Below are positions 41,068 to 53,316 of a DNA stretch of 64,000 nucleotides, in pieces. The notes beneath the pieces were generated by a model. The model was not told where the DNA came from. It saw only the letters and a program-made list of their open reading frames with translations, and made no database searches. A program made the translations under genes and the position numbers. Numbering within the stretch: position 1 is the first letter of the stretch; the number at the start of each line of letters is the position of its first letter. The stretch comes from Chamaecrista fasciculata (taxonomy: Eukaryota; Streptophyta; Magnoliopsida; Fabales; Fabaceae), in the NCBI GenBank assembly GCA_003254925.1, contig QANZ01043826.1, forward strand, positions 130,810 to 194,809. Direction: 5' to 3'.

Positions 41068-41635
41068 GGCAAAATACCCTTTCGTGCCCCTAACGTTTGC
41101 GGTGATTTTCAGTTATGTCTCTAATGTTTCATTTGTGTCAGTTATGCCCCCAATGTGAAACGTTAGTTTCAATTATGCCCCCAATTTCAATCATCCACAA
41201 AAAAAAAAACACAATTTTTGCACGATTTGAGCTCGGTTTTGATCAGATTTCATATGGGTACTCATTTTCGGCTCATAAGGATCATTTTGCACATGGAAAT
41301 TATGAGAAAAATGCTTCGTTTTGCGGCATTTCGTTTTGGTCCTTTTTAGGGTTCATCGGGTCCGATTTTCTTCGGATTTGGGGCTATTTTGAGCTTAATC
41401 TTTGAAATTGATCTAAGGAATCAAGTTTGTGATGTCCGAAAATTAAAACCCAAATGAAATCTGATCAAAACCGAGCTCAAATCGTGCGAAAATGGTGTTT
41501 TTTTTTGGATGATTGAAATTAGGGGCATAATTGAAACTAACGTTTCACATTGAGGGCACAACTGACACAAATGAAATGTTAGGGGCATAACTGAAAATCA
41601 CCGAAAACGTTAGGGGCACGAATGGGTGTTTTGCC
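41068..41635. mobile_element. Mutator-type foldback MITE, family B (568 bp)
   Basis: The arms start GGCAAAATACCCTTTCGTGC and end with the inverse. A perfect 9-bp duplication, tttcttgaa, flanks the element at 41059-41067 and 41636-41644. The arms run at least 170 bp and include an inverted pair around CGATTTGAGCTCGGTTTTGA. The 96-codon frame inside has no known domain. Confidence 0.85.
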
Positions 41636-41889
41636 TTTCTTGAAAAACATATGTTTTAACTTTCTTAATAGTATTGGCACGTGGATTTGGAATTTAGGGT
41701 TTAAAGGCCATTGGTTGAAGTCTGTTCATTATCAGTTTAGAAAACATCATGATCATTCCATATCTTTTGCTGCTTGTACAACTATGGCTTTACCTGAAAA
41801 TAAATAAAGATGTCTGTGTTCAGTAGTTTTTTTTTTGGACTTGTTTTGGATAGCCTTTTTTTTTCAGCCGGAAGTTTTGGATAGCTATT

Positions 41890-43737
41890 TTTTTTTTTGG
41901 ACAATTCATGGCCTCCCATGAAAGGAGACAAACAAGCCCACCCAAGTAGACAAAGCTGGTGGGGGGAAACGGGAATACAACTAAGGGCACAAATAAAAAC
42001 ATACCAAATCGAGCCTTCAACTCCCAGGATCCACTTAGAAACAGGCCCAAAACATCAGGCACCTAAAGTCTGGCAACACACCAAAACAGAAAAACCAAAG
42101 AAAAGGAAGAAAAGAGAACGATACACAACCCGACGAGAGCACTAAGAGGAAGAAGATCGACAAACAATTTTTTCATCCAGCAGCGCCGATCGAATCTTGA
42201 CCGGCATCAACCATGTCCAATAGCGAGGTAAGTTACCCTTGTTCATGAGTTTAGCTACTAAATTCGCAACAGTGTTTGCCGTTCGTCTAACCCATTTGAC
42301 TTTAATCTTGTTGTTCCCCACGAGCATATTCTTGGTATCAGCCATGCAAGCCTGGATCTGCCACGCAACAGAAGGATCATTACAACTCTTGACCACAGCG
42401 GCGCAATCGAATTCAATGACCACATTATAGGACTTGAAAGCCCCTGCAAGAGAAATTGCCTCACGCAAAGCAATGGCTTCAGCAGCAATTGGAGAGCTAT
42501 AAATAACTGATTTTGCCACCCCAGTCAGAAAATCCCCAAAATCATCCCTGGCAATGATTGCGATCAGTCCTCTCATCAGGTTAGTGTTATATGCTGCATC
42601 AATATTTAATTTCACTGAGTATGGGGGGAGGGATCCAAACATCTCTAGGAGACCGATTAGAAGAGGGGAGGGCACTCGAAGGAAGAATCCTAACAGATTT
42701 ATTTGCGTTGATATATTCCTGATATGAATCTGTTGCAAATTGGAGAGTATATGAAAGGTTTACCTTTAAATTTTCAAAAATAAACTTGTTTCGCCCATTC
42801 CAAATCCCCCAAAATATGTTGAAAAGCAAAGCGATCAAGGAATCACCGTTTTCCTTTCCAGTATTAGAAATCATGTTAACCTTCTCCATAAACCAAGTCT
42901 TAATATCAGTAGGAGCCAAACTCTCCATAGGCCATTGGAAAAGCGACCCAAACCACACAGCTTTAACCCAAGGGCATTTAAGAGGAAAATATGCTCAGAA
43001 GATTCACTCTCACCATTGCAAAAAGGACAGCAACTAGACAATCTCAAACCTCTTTTCTGCAAATTAACATTGGTAGGGAGAGCACCTGTCAAGAGTCGCC
43101 AGATGAAGTTTTTAACTTTAGGCATCACCTGAGCCTTCCAAATACACTTCCACAGGCTATCATCAGAGTTACAGCTAGAATTGTCAGTACTGTCAGGGTC
43201 TCCCACATCCACTTTTGCCAATCTGTACCCTGACCGAATATTATAGCAACCATCACTAGTATAGGGCCAGTAGGCAGTATCTTCCTGTAGGTGAGAGTAG
43301 ATGGGAGTGACAATAACCTTCCTGGCCACATCCCTGGAGAGAAGTTGATCAACTTTAACTAAATCCCAATTGTCAACCTCATTAGAGAGCAACACACTCA
43401 CTGTAGAGTCCTGAATAAATTCATCATGCATTCATATTCTCTCCCCACTATGCAGCCATCTATCCCCACACACTTTGACCTTCAAACCATTTTTAATGTG
43501 CTAGGCTTTGTGCTTATTAATGAAATCCCTGCCTTTAAGCACACTTACCCATCCCCAGGAAGCCTTCCTACCCTTCTTAGCATCCAAAATAGATGAATTG
43601 GGAAAATAAATTCCTTTCAAGACTCTTGCCCAAAGTGCCTTAGGGTTATTGTGCAATCTCCACACCTGCTTAGAGATTAGAGCAATGTTCATAGTCATGG
43701 GCCGGTTGAATAGACAATTAAATTCGGGCCTAGTCAT
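41890..43737 (-). pseudogene. Decayed LINE ORF2 relic with frameshifts
   Basis: Four minus-strand frames in the expected order make one LINE ORF2 C-terminus. At 43737-43501 is the end of the RT region (NIALISKQVWRLHNNPKALW). At 43431-42871 is the zf-RVT region (KVKNFIWRLLTGALPTNVNL, then CCPFCNGESESSEH). At 42958-42599 is the linker (LFNIFWGIWNGRNKFIFEN). At 42738-42142 is a plant-type RNase H domain (VKLNIDAAYN, EAIALREAI, EFDCAAVVKSC). At least three frame breaks separate them. A T-run at about 41889-41900 is the poly(A) tail read on the plus strand. Not functional. Confidence 0.85.
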
Positions 43738-44248
43738 GGGCTTTATTGCACCGACCCATCATTGATGTTTTAACTCTATGAATCGCACGTTGTACTCCTC
43801 ATATCTTTTCTTTATAGGCGCTATTTTGTTTTGGGCCTTTTGGTCTTTCCACTTTAGTATGAGGCCTGCTGGCCTTGTTGGTAATTTTTATTAATAAATT
43901 TGACTTTCAACAAAGCATGTAATCTCTGACAAAAAAAGAATAAACAAAACATGTAATCAGTAATCACTAATTTATAAAAACTAAAGCTAGAATTAGTGTT
44001 TTGATTCTTAAATTTTATATCACATCTTAATTTCATCCTCATTCTTTTTTACTGCCAATTTTATCTTTAATGTTTCACATTATTTTCAACTCTATCCTTC
44101 AACCAACTTTTTTTCAATAAATTAACAGACTTCATCATATATTTCAATATGAGGTAAGGTTTGAATTTCTTTTTCTATTAATTTAATATTACATATCATC
44201 AATCACGTAAAATTTATCGTTAATATTTGGCTAAAATAAGAACAAAAG
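43738..44248. other. Intergenic DNA, no gene seen
   Basis: AT-rich sequence between the LINE relic and the CNGC 3' end. No conserved frame was recognised. Confidence 0.5.
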
Positions 44249-44518
44249 ATAAAATTAACCAAAATGTAAAATATTGAAAATGAAATTGACTGCAAAAAAA
44301 ATGGGACGAAATTGTCAGTTGCTATAAAGTTTAGAGAGCAAACAGAAGATTTTGTCAAAAATATAAGTATTTTAATATTTTANATAAAATTAACCAAAAT
44401 GTAAAATATTGAAAATGAAATTGACTGCAAAAAAAAATGGGACGAAATTGTCAATTGCTATAAAGTTTAGAGAGCAAACAGAAGATTTTGTCAAAAATAT
44501 AAGTATTTTAATATTTTA
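44249..44518 (+). repeat. 134-bp direct repeat split by a single N
   Basis: Copies at 44249-44382 and 44384-44518 flank the N at 44383. They differ by one base in an A-run and one substitution (cagttgc versus caattgc). The N placed exactly at the junction suggests contig ends that were not merged. Confidence 0.9.
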
Positions 44519-44614
44519 AAACAACTTCATACGTGAAATTTGGCGGGTGAATCTTGTTATTATTTACGGTAATAACTAATAAGTAACAACTAATAAGGTC
44601 AGAATCTTGATTCC

Positions 44615-47359
44615 TCAACAGTCGACATTGAAGTCAGGTTCACGAGGCTTCCTCAACGCACCAAGAATCTCCGATTGAGTACCATATCTCATGCTTCCCC
44701 CTCTCCTCGGGCTTCTTACCAAATTTGGTGTACTGTTCATCCTAAAACTCGATGGTGGGTGCAACGGCGCCGAGAAATACTCGTTCACACCTGAACCCCC
44801 CTCCGAATACACCCACACACACTCCTCCTTCTCACTCTCACTCTCACTCGCCGCCTCTTTCCTTTTCTTATACCTAAACCACGCCGCCTGTATAAAACAC
44901 GCCGCCCATGTCCGCCATTGATGCGAGTGAAACCTAAACGTGTGCCTTAATTGCTTACTGTGTAGCCTCCTGAATTGCGCCGCCACAAATTTCAAATCCT
45001 CCGCTATCAGCGCAAACGCTTCTACTTCTGTTATCGCTTTCACGGTTCGAGTCGACGACGGAAGCACCACGCTCGGCCGTGGATCCAACGCCCATGGCAA
45101 CAGCTCCTCGCCGCAGAAATCACCCGGTCCGATTCTGCAGCAATTGAAGAACCCGGTTCGACCGCCGTTCGTCGTGCAAGAATCGAGCCGGCCTCGCACG
45201 ATGAACAGCATCTCGTTCACGGGATCGCCTTCTCGAACAAGCCGAGTCCCCGGAGTGCAAAGTGAGGGTTTCAGCCTTTCACATATTGCGTCTAGCATCC
45301 TCTCATCCATCTGATCAAATAGTGGTACCTGCATTTTAATTACAATAATTGATCGGTGTTTATATATTAATATGATCCTGTGAAAATTAGGGTTTCAGTA
45401 CTCACTTGTCGAACCAGGTTGAGACAGAGGTGGCGTTTGATGTCGCGTCTGATATCCACCGGGAGGTCTCGAAGAATTGTTTCCTCGTCGACTCCGCGAG
45501 TCGCTACCCATCGGAATTGCTCGTAGCGTCGCACATTTTGCTTCAAGTAACGGGGTAGCTGCCTGTGACGCATCCATCGTTCCGTATCAGTTCTTCTTAT
45601 TCTCCATTCTTCTAGTCGCGTAGTAGTTGACTGTAGGTACGTCTGTTCACCAAATAAGTGTGTATGTGTGTGTGCGTGTGTCAGATTCACTAAACATTCT
45701 TCCTTTATATCTCAGTGGACGTACGTATATATAATAGATGAAATGAAATCATACTTGCCTGCATATTGCCTATAAGCAATGCGAAAAGCACCAAGCCAAG
45801 AATTGCAATAACTACGGCAAAGTTTATCTCTGCAACATCAGTGCTTGTTACGAGATTCTGTCCTACAGAGCTGCAAATTTCAATTACAATTGGTTGAATG
45901 AATAATGGATCTTGATTTCACTTCAGAGACTTTTAAAATGGGGGAAAAGTTCAAGAGTGTTATTATTGTAGAATGAGTTACCTGAGATTCCGTAGTCCCC
46001 ACCAAAGACAGTAATAGTATCTGCTTAAGAACCTTGAGTCCGCCAATCCCAAAGTGAGAGCATCAACAAAGATACCGAAATGAAAGAAATCATTGCTCCC
46101 ATCACATAGGTCTGATACATTGCTTGATCTGAACCAAACTGCTCTGGCTGGGTTACTTAGGCTTTCACAATCAAGATAATGATACCGGCAATTTGGAAGC
46201 TCAAGACTACAAGCTCTTTTCCAACACTCATCCTGCCTTTCAATTGCCAACAGGTACCAGGATGATCCTAGCACCTACGATGAACAGAGCAACAATTAGT
46301 ATTGAATGGAGAAATTTTTGAGTCTTACAACAGCCTAATTAGAAAAGCTACCATCTATCACGCTCCCTAGTGACTTACATGACTTGCCAGCATATAGAGC
46401 ATCAGATTATATGCTGCCCCAGCCCAAGCTTTTTCCATCATTACCCCATTTGCCTTGACTAGTTCAGATGTTAAGGGATATGTAAGATACAACCTCAACA
46501 GGTACTGGAAAATGATAACAAGGCGCAGAATATGCCTTGAAGCAATCATTTGCGACCCCCTTAGATTTGGAATCACCGCCAAAATCAAAATCTGTATTAC
46601 ACATAAAAAGTGTAAATACTCCAATTGGATAAATTGGAAGGGTTTAGCCTAAGTCAACAAATACTCAGAAATCTAGAAACAGAGAGATGATTTGATTAGT
46701 TTCATACCTGTGGAAGAGGGAGGGCAGCCAGTACATCAAGCCAGAAGTGTTTCTGGAAGTACCTCGATGCAATCTTGGAAGGGTCTATGACAAGCTCTCC
46801 TCTACCAAAAACACGAGAGGAAGGAGCAACATAAGCAGTTTGGAACCGAACAAATATCTGAATGATGTAAAATGCATCGACCACGGACCGAATTGTGGTG
46901 AGGGAGACTTCCAGTGTAGCAGATATAGCAATGCACTTTTGTTTCTTAGCCTCCGGCAAGTAAAAGAAGAGAGGGTCCACAAACAGTGAAATCAAACATG
47001 CTACTAAGAACATTTTGTTCCATCTGTTTACTCTTGGTCCCCGGGGGTCGAATATCATTTTTGTTGAGGCATCATAGTCCTCAGAAAACACCCTGCTAAG
47101 TTCTTTAGCGGGAAACATGCCTTTTGTATCCTTCCCAACCATTTGTTTGCGATTCGCCTTGTAGCTGTCAATAGACATGGGACTCTCTGCGCTGGCTGTT
47201 GATATATCTGTCTCAAGATCATCCTGAAACCTGTATATATGCATAATGACAATTTCAGCACCCGCAATCAAAGGGTACTAATAGCTAAATGCTACTAACA
47301 TCTAAATAAGATATGCATTGATCTACAAACCTTACTGATCTTGATCCCCCAGAAGCCAT
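44615..47359 (-). CDS. CNGC15: Cyclic nucleotide-gated ion channel, CNGC15-like (group III), 706 aa
   Basis: Seven coding exons (47359-47331, 47230-46708, 46591-46379, 46274-45982, 45870-45759, 45642-45406, 45328-44615) join in frame to 706 codons. The start MASGGSRSVRFQDDLE matches CNGC15 N-termini, so the ATG at 47359 is preferred to an upstream ATG in another frame. Features: LSRVFSEDY and DPRGPRVNRWNK before S1, LFVDPLFFYLP in S1, six membrane segments, and a pore helix CLWWGLRNL leading to SSVGQNL (filter GQN at about 356-358). The CNBD begins at 470 (VPLFDQMDERMLDAICERL), with the phosphate-binding cassette GDFCGEELLPWALDPRP near 539-555. The IQ motif for calmodulin is CFIQAAWFRYKKRK near 613. 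The channel conducts Ca2+ at plasma or nuclear membranes in family members. Intron 5 uses a GC donor (CAG|GCAAGT). Confidence 0.93.
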
Positions 47360-47668
47360 AGCGCTGTACTGGAACCTGTGAATTTCATTTGCTATATGAG
47401 GCATGTCAGGGCACTACATATATATATCAAGCAACAAAAGATTTGGTTCGAGAACTCAATCGCATGATAATGAAGCAGAGTTTCGGGTACTAATTTCACA
47501 AAATTCATGTGAACGAAAAAAGTCAGGAGGACTTTTATGTGTGCAGCTATAGTTACATGCAACAAATTAACCTTTTTTGGCTTCATTGCATTAAAAGTGC
47601 TGGTAATGTACCTGTGAGTTAGTGAAAAGCTTCTGGAAGAGATTGCAACAACTGTCTGCAGACTTCAT
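47219..47668 (-). promoter_or_regulatory. Candidate uORF overlapping the CNGC start codon
   Basis: An ATG at 47668 opens a frame through a probable leader exon (47668-47612, donor CAG|GTACAT) and the next exon (47375-47331, acceptor TTCACAG). It ends at TGA (47219) after splicing into the third exon, 37 codons in all. It runs out of frame with the channel and terminates after the main ATG, so it would compete with it. The main ATG has a better context (G at -3, G at +4). This depends on that exon being transcribed. Confidence 0.45.
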
Positions 47669-50118
47669 GGTCCTTGGTCTCAGATTCTCAGAATCAGAAA
47701 CATATGGTTGTTACTTGTTTATTTGGTAAAGGTTAAAGCCATTAGAGGATGAATATGAACAGAAACGTGGCGTCAATGTAGAGCCACAAAATTGCATTGA
47801 CCTCTGATTTTTGCTTTTTCATGTGCCAATGCAAGACTTAATACTGAATACACGTTCAACTATATATGGAAAAATAAGAGAAAATGGATGGAAGGTGACG
47901 CATATGCTTGAATTAGTATTTGGCATCTACCACGAAGTTTAGGTCGTTTTAGTCGCGACTGTTGTAAGTTTCTATTTTTTTCTGCCTCTTATGGAAAAAC
48001 CACTTTACTTAATGGTGCCCCCACAAACTTATACTGGCTCTGTTATTTTTCCAAATCGTGGAATCAAAGAGAAAAAATGAGTTTCATTATCGATTGTTTG
48101 AGAATTTGAGAGCAAAAGTAATTGGAAGACTGCCAACTGCTAGTTAAAAGTCATAAACTTATAATACTGATAAATGTCATAATTAATATTCAATTCATTT
48201 CTGGAAGAGATCACCGGGTTACATATTTAAATTAAATTTATTTGCAGTGTCCACCATAGACGAGGTACTAGCATGTTACATGTAACATTGTAAACATGAA
48301 TAACGTTAACCAATGGCAGCACAAAGAGTAGGTGTCCTATTTCTAACCAAACAGCTGGATCACACGTCGGACTTGGTAGGGCATGCTGACAGCTCGAGGT
48401 TCACGTCTAGTTGACTTGACTTGATAAAAAGACGTATAGTGGCTAAGGATGATCAATTAACATATTAAACTTGGTGGCTTAGTGCAGAGTGAAGAAGCAA
48501 GCGGTGATAGAGCATTGAAAAGTTAGATCAAATTGATGATGAAAAGGATTGGGAAAAAGTAGAGAGCATCGCTGCATCGGTTGGCAGCTATACACAATGA
48601 ATGCCATTGTCAGTGTCACCCATCTTTGTAAATTATAACCTAAGTACCACCTAGTAATGTTGAAAGTTGAAACAGACCCTTCCTTGTGTGATGCTTAAGC
48701 TTTTCACGTGACGCACCACAAGCTAAAGCACCAAATTGGCAGGTGCCAACTTGATGAGAGCACCGATAATAGCAGAACGTGAGATGAATTGGTTCCCCAT
48801 ATAATGAATTGAGCTTTTCCCCTACATATAACTACATAAACAAAAATTCAATCATTTTCATCTTTCAAATTGGCACGTTACTTGATAGATTAGGCACTCT
48901 GCACCAAATGTTTTCTACAGTCTAAACGTAAATTTTTATTTTGGATAGAATAGCTTGTGTAATTCTATTCGCGCTAGAGTGGCGAGAACATATTCCGGCC
49001 GAAGCAGTACTAAGAGAACCACAATAATATATCCCTCAACCTCAAGCACTGATTAATGTCTCATCACTTCAATTGCAAAAGATGCCTGAATAAGAAGTGG
49101 ACATGCACAAGTCACAACGTGTTGTACTCGGTCATCAGTTGGAAAATATCATGATATCATACTAATCGCTCTTTTTTCTTCCAACAATTTTGTACAAAAT
49201 ATTTCTCCCCTATGAGAATCCAAATGTTATGACGTGAAAATCAAATCAATAGTAGCTCTTTCAAGATGATCCACAAATAAATCATGTGACGTGAGTTTTT
49301 ATAGCTCAATTCTTCTTTTATTTATATATATGCATATATTATTTGGTTCTACGGAGGGCGACAAAAAACAATATCATAAAGAAACCCTACTCGTGGTTCT
49401 GTAGGCAATAAATAACAACATTGAATTTCCATTATCCGTCAACTCTTTTAATCAATCATATGGCCCTCCTCTATATGACTATTGTTAAGCAGAGTATATG
49501 ATTAAGAACAAAGAACTCTTTAGGATTTGCGTTATAAACTAATAAAAACACGGTACAAAATCACGTAGTCCTCGAATCTCCCAGCACAACTCATAAGTAG
49601 TATTCCCAAAAAAGGAAAAGAAAAAAGCTCTGGCAAATTCGACATATTAAAATTCTTCCACAACACTGAAGGGCCAAGGAATCCGATGAATCATCTACTT
49701 ACATAACTAGAAGCGATGGAAGTTTTGGATATAAATAAGTCTCTACTGGAAAGAAATTAATAGTGTATATGAAGCATACATTCTATCTTACGCATATCAT
49801 CTCTTCTCTAGACAAGCATATCGGCATTAACCTCTGTAGAACTGCAGTACAAAGGGTGCACTTTGAAAAATGAAAGAAAACATCAACGAGTTGCAGCGAC
49901 GTATTTCCCAGCTACCTGTCAAGGTGTTCGGCAAATATTAATAAAAAAGCTTGTTCATTGAATCCAATTCATGAATTTGTGAGGAAGTATTGCACAAAAC
50001 ACAAAATTAAAGATTCAGTCACTTTTGCATACCATCTCACTATCAGACTCAAAGAGGCCCTTAAAATAAGTACCTGAGAAGTCTTCTATTGCTCAGGTAA
50101 GGATGAAATTTAAAATAT
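47669..50118. other. Intergenic DNA between CNGC 5' end and RNP 3' end
   Basis: It should contain the CNGC promoter on the right of 47668 and the RNP 3' UTR just below 50119. No other gene was recognised. Several CACGTG/ACGTG cores occur (near 48708 and 49290). Confidence 0.5.
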
Positions 50119-51952
50119 TCAAAATTGACGCTTTGGCTTAGCATCTGCTAATGAGACCCGAATAGGTCTGCCATTCAAGTCCTGCAACAAAAATTGGTGA
50201 TCATGCATGGGATTAGAGATGATGCCAGAGTGAATGAAGTCAATGTGTATATATATATATATATCAGGACCTAGCAAAAGCAAGTCAGAAGGTTTGTCCG
50301 AAAATATCACATATTTAATATGTATACAAGTTACAACCCATAGGTGAAAAAAATCAACATAAGCCGGACCCATAACAACTACAGTCTACAAGGTTTGAAA
50401 AGTTTAATCCCGGGCTCCCGGCAACATGAGCGTATACTAGCATACATTGTGCCTTAAATTATGCACTTATCCAATGGTAAATCGTGTTTGGGAAACAGAT
50501 ACTTCCATTGGCTGGACTGCACATAAACTTTCAAGCAAAGATGAAAGTTTTTTTTTTATTTGCTATCAAAATTCTTTTTTACAAAATGCGTTTCACTTAC
50601 ATATTTTATGTAAATAGAACATTATATAGATCTATTAAAAATGATACTTCTTAATAAAAAGGATGATATGGCATACGTGAAAGCTGGAAAAAATATTACC
50701 TGCTTTAAAAGTCTTGTGAAACATACTAACTAACAGTAATTATATGCACTTTCTAATGGGAAAGGTTTAGTATAGTTACTTACCACCCCATTTAAGGACT
50801 CAATTGCACTGTCAACCTCTTCAGCGCTGTTGTATGTGACAAATCCAAATCCTCTTGATCTTCCAGTTTCTCGGTCATAGATTACCTTGGCTTCCACAAC
50901 ATTTCCTAGCTCTCCAAACAATGTCTCGAGTGCCTCATTATCAACACCCCATGCAAGATTACCGACATGAACTCGGTTTCCTGAACCTGAACCAGAACCA
51001 GAACCACCTCTGGCACCAGCACCTCTAAACGGAGAGTTCTCCCTGCGAGGAGGAGGTGGTCCAGAATTTACTCTCAGTGCCCTTCCCTCCAGTTCCTGAA
51101 AGTGACATAAACCTTTGCTTAGATGTGAGAAAAGAATAGCTGAAAGATGTCATCTCATAGCATACATAGACAGTACTTTCAAAAGTGACACAGCTACCAT
51201 TACAAAAAGGGTCAAGCTCTGGTAAGAACTAAGGGGTCAGAATATTGTAACTCAGAGTATACATATACATAGACTATGGTCCCCAAACTACATTGAGAAT
51301 CATACAAATAGATAGGATATCAGAACTTACATAACCATTGAATTGTTGAGTAGCAGCTCGAACTTCTTCAGCGGAAGACATGGTCACGAAACCAAACCCC
51401 CTGCTTCTTCCGGTCATCTTATCATAAATTACCTACCAAAACCAACAACTTCAGAATATGTAAAAGATGATAAAATTACCTTCAGCCCCAGAAGCAACAT
51501 TTTACCAAAATCGCAACGCCTAAACTGGAAGTTTAACATAAAAATTTCGCAAAGCATAATAAATAAATAAAAAAAGTGGTGGGGTTATAGTATACCTCAA
51601 CCATCTCGACATTTCCAGCGCTTTCGAACAATTCAGCGAGTTGGGCACTGTCAACGTTGAAAGGAAGATTACCGACGAAGAGTTTGAGGTCAGGGGAGCT
51701 GTTGGGCTCATCTCCCTCACTTGCGGTCTCCTCTTCTTGATAGTACTCAGAAGAAATGGCAACATTGGGGACGAAATGAGAAGCTCTATCGAAGTGGAAG
51801 AAAGAGGCAGAGATAGAGATAGGCTTGGAATTAGGTCTCAGGGAAACGGAAGAAAAGCCATGTGAAGAGCACAGGGCTTGTCTGGAACACAATAGTGAGT
51901 GAGATTTGGTGTTGAGAGTAGGAAGAGCTAAGGAAGTAGCAGAGGTCGACAT
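50119..51952 (-). CDS. Chloroplast ribonucleoprotein with two RRMs (CP29-like), 277 aa
   Basis: Four exons (51952-51596, 51432-51331, 51095-50784, 50181-50119) join in frame to 277 codons. The first ~65 residues are Ser-rich, lack acidic residues until position 55, and fit a plastid transit peptide. An acidic stretch follows ([12 protein letters not shown], 71-82). RRM1 starts at [10 protein letters not shown] (RNP2, 91-96) and has RGFGFVTM as RNP1. A Gly-Ser-rich linker ([11 protein letters not shown], 183-193) leads to RRM2, with VHVGNL and RGFGFVTY. The protein ends DAKPKRQF. Such cpRNPs bind and stabilise plastid mRNAs and assist editing in the stroma. The domain plan matches the CP29/CP31/CP33 group, and the absence of a long acidic domain favours CP29. 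The upstream ATG in frame was not used because [14 protein letters not shown] begins a typical transit peptide. Confidence 0.93.
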
Positions 51953-52748
51953 GGTTTCGCCGCTCGAAAGGATAAGGCAGGCGTACAAGGAGAAGAGAAG
52001 AAAAGAGAAGAGGGTTTTTATTTTAGCCTTTGCAACGAGATATTTATTCTGATTTTGTGGAACCTGATGATAAGGCGATTACAAAACCCATTCAGATATT
52101 TTCGTTTGAGAGATGAAAATCAAAATAATCCAAAATATTTGCGCAACTAAACGGATAGCCCATTAAAGGCACGTTGTTGTGACTTGTGATGTAGGTCCAT
52201 ACTCCATACATAACTACAAATCCAACTCATCCCAGTGGGTAATGTTAACTTGGGCCTATTTGTCGTTTCTTCCTTTCCAAGTGGGCTAAAACGCAATTTG
52301 ATATTTGAGAGATCCATCTCAAACTTTTACGGATCTGCATTTTTTCTTCCTTTTGGTTGTAAATCGTAATAGTGCTGGGAAATTTCAGTAAGCTTTTTTT
52401 GACAGTAATCAATTTATCGGAAGGAAGGCCTAAAAAGTCTGAAAGGCCACAGTGGTAAGCATATTCCTATTTCCTAACATGTCAAAAGTCATGGGACCAT
52501 TGCAACTTGCAAGTTGCAACTTGCAACCTTATCATCATCAATCCCGCGAAGATCTGGTGATTTCGCTTTATTTATTATCTTCACCAAAATCTGAGGTATT
52601 TCCTGATTAACTGCCTTTATCATGTTCTTGAGCTTTCTGGATTTTTATCATGAGCGCTGAGGAGTTTAATCATTTTCGAATCTTCACTTATTGATAAACA
52701 ATAATGATATGTAAATACGAGATACAATCAAGAAATAATATATATATA
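51953..52748. other. RNP leader and promoter region, no further gene
   Basis: The stretch next to 51953 should hold the RNP 5' UTR and promoter. A GCAACTTGCAAGTTGCAACTTGCAACC-like short repeat lies near 52503-52529. No coding frame was recognised. Confidence 0.5.
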
Positions 52749-53285
52749 GGTTAAAGGATCATTTTGGTCCTAAATATATGCCTTAATGTTCATTTTGGTC
52801 CATTATGTTTCAAAATATTTAAATTGGTCTTAAATGTTTACAAAATGTTACATTTTGGTCCCAATCTATTGAATATGACTTATTTCAAGTTTAAACGTAA
52901 TGAGTTTAGAGCTACATATTGTTCTCGAAGAGTATTTTCTCTATCTAGTTGGAGTCGTCAGCAAACGAGGTCAATTCAGTTCTAAAAATATACAGCTTGT
53001 TTCATAGTCAAACAAGCAAAGTTGATCATATCTCTCTCGTTTTAAATTTAAATGCGACGAATTTAGAGCTATGAGTTCCTCTTAACAAGTCTTTTGAACT
53101 TGAAATGAGGGACGAGAAAATATGACCAAATTTAAAAATTTGGGAGCAAAATGAAACATTTTACCAACATTTAGGATTAAAATGCATTATTTTGCCAACA
53201 TTTAGGACCAATTTGAACATTTTGAAACATAATGGACCAAAATAAACTTTAGGGCATACATTTAGGACCAAAATAACCCTTTGGC
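52749..53285. mobile_element. Foldback MITE, family C (537 bp)
   Basis: The termini GGTTAAAGGATCATTTTGG and CCAAAATAACCCTTTGGC are imperfect inverted repeats. Long arms carry repeated CATTTTGGTCC and AACATTTAGGACC units. It sits in an AT microsatellite, so the target duplication cannot be resolved. The architecture is the same as the Mutator-type foldbacks elsewhere in the window. Confidence 0.65.
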
Positions 53286-53286
53286 A

Positions 53287-53312
53287 ATATATATATATAT
53301 ATATATATATAT
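53287..53312. repeat. AT microsatellite
   Basis: Thirteen AT units directly adjoin the right end of the family C foldback. Confidence 0.9.
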
Positions 53313-53316
53313 ATGG

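Noticed and set aside
44940-45314. 124-codon plus-strand frame
   Set aside because: Antisense to the last CNGC exon.
47612-47668. ATG at 47668 as the main CNGC start
   Set aside because: It is out of frame with the channel after splicing; the ATG at 47359 gives the conserved SRSVRFQDD N-terminus.
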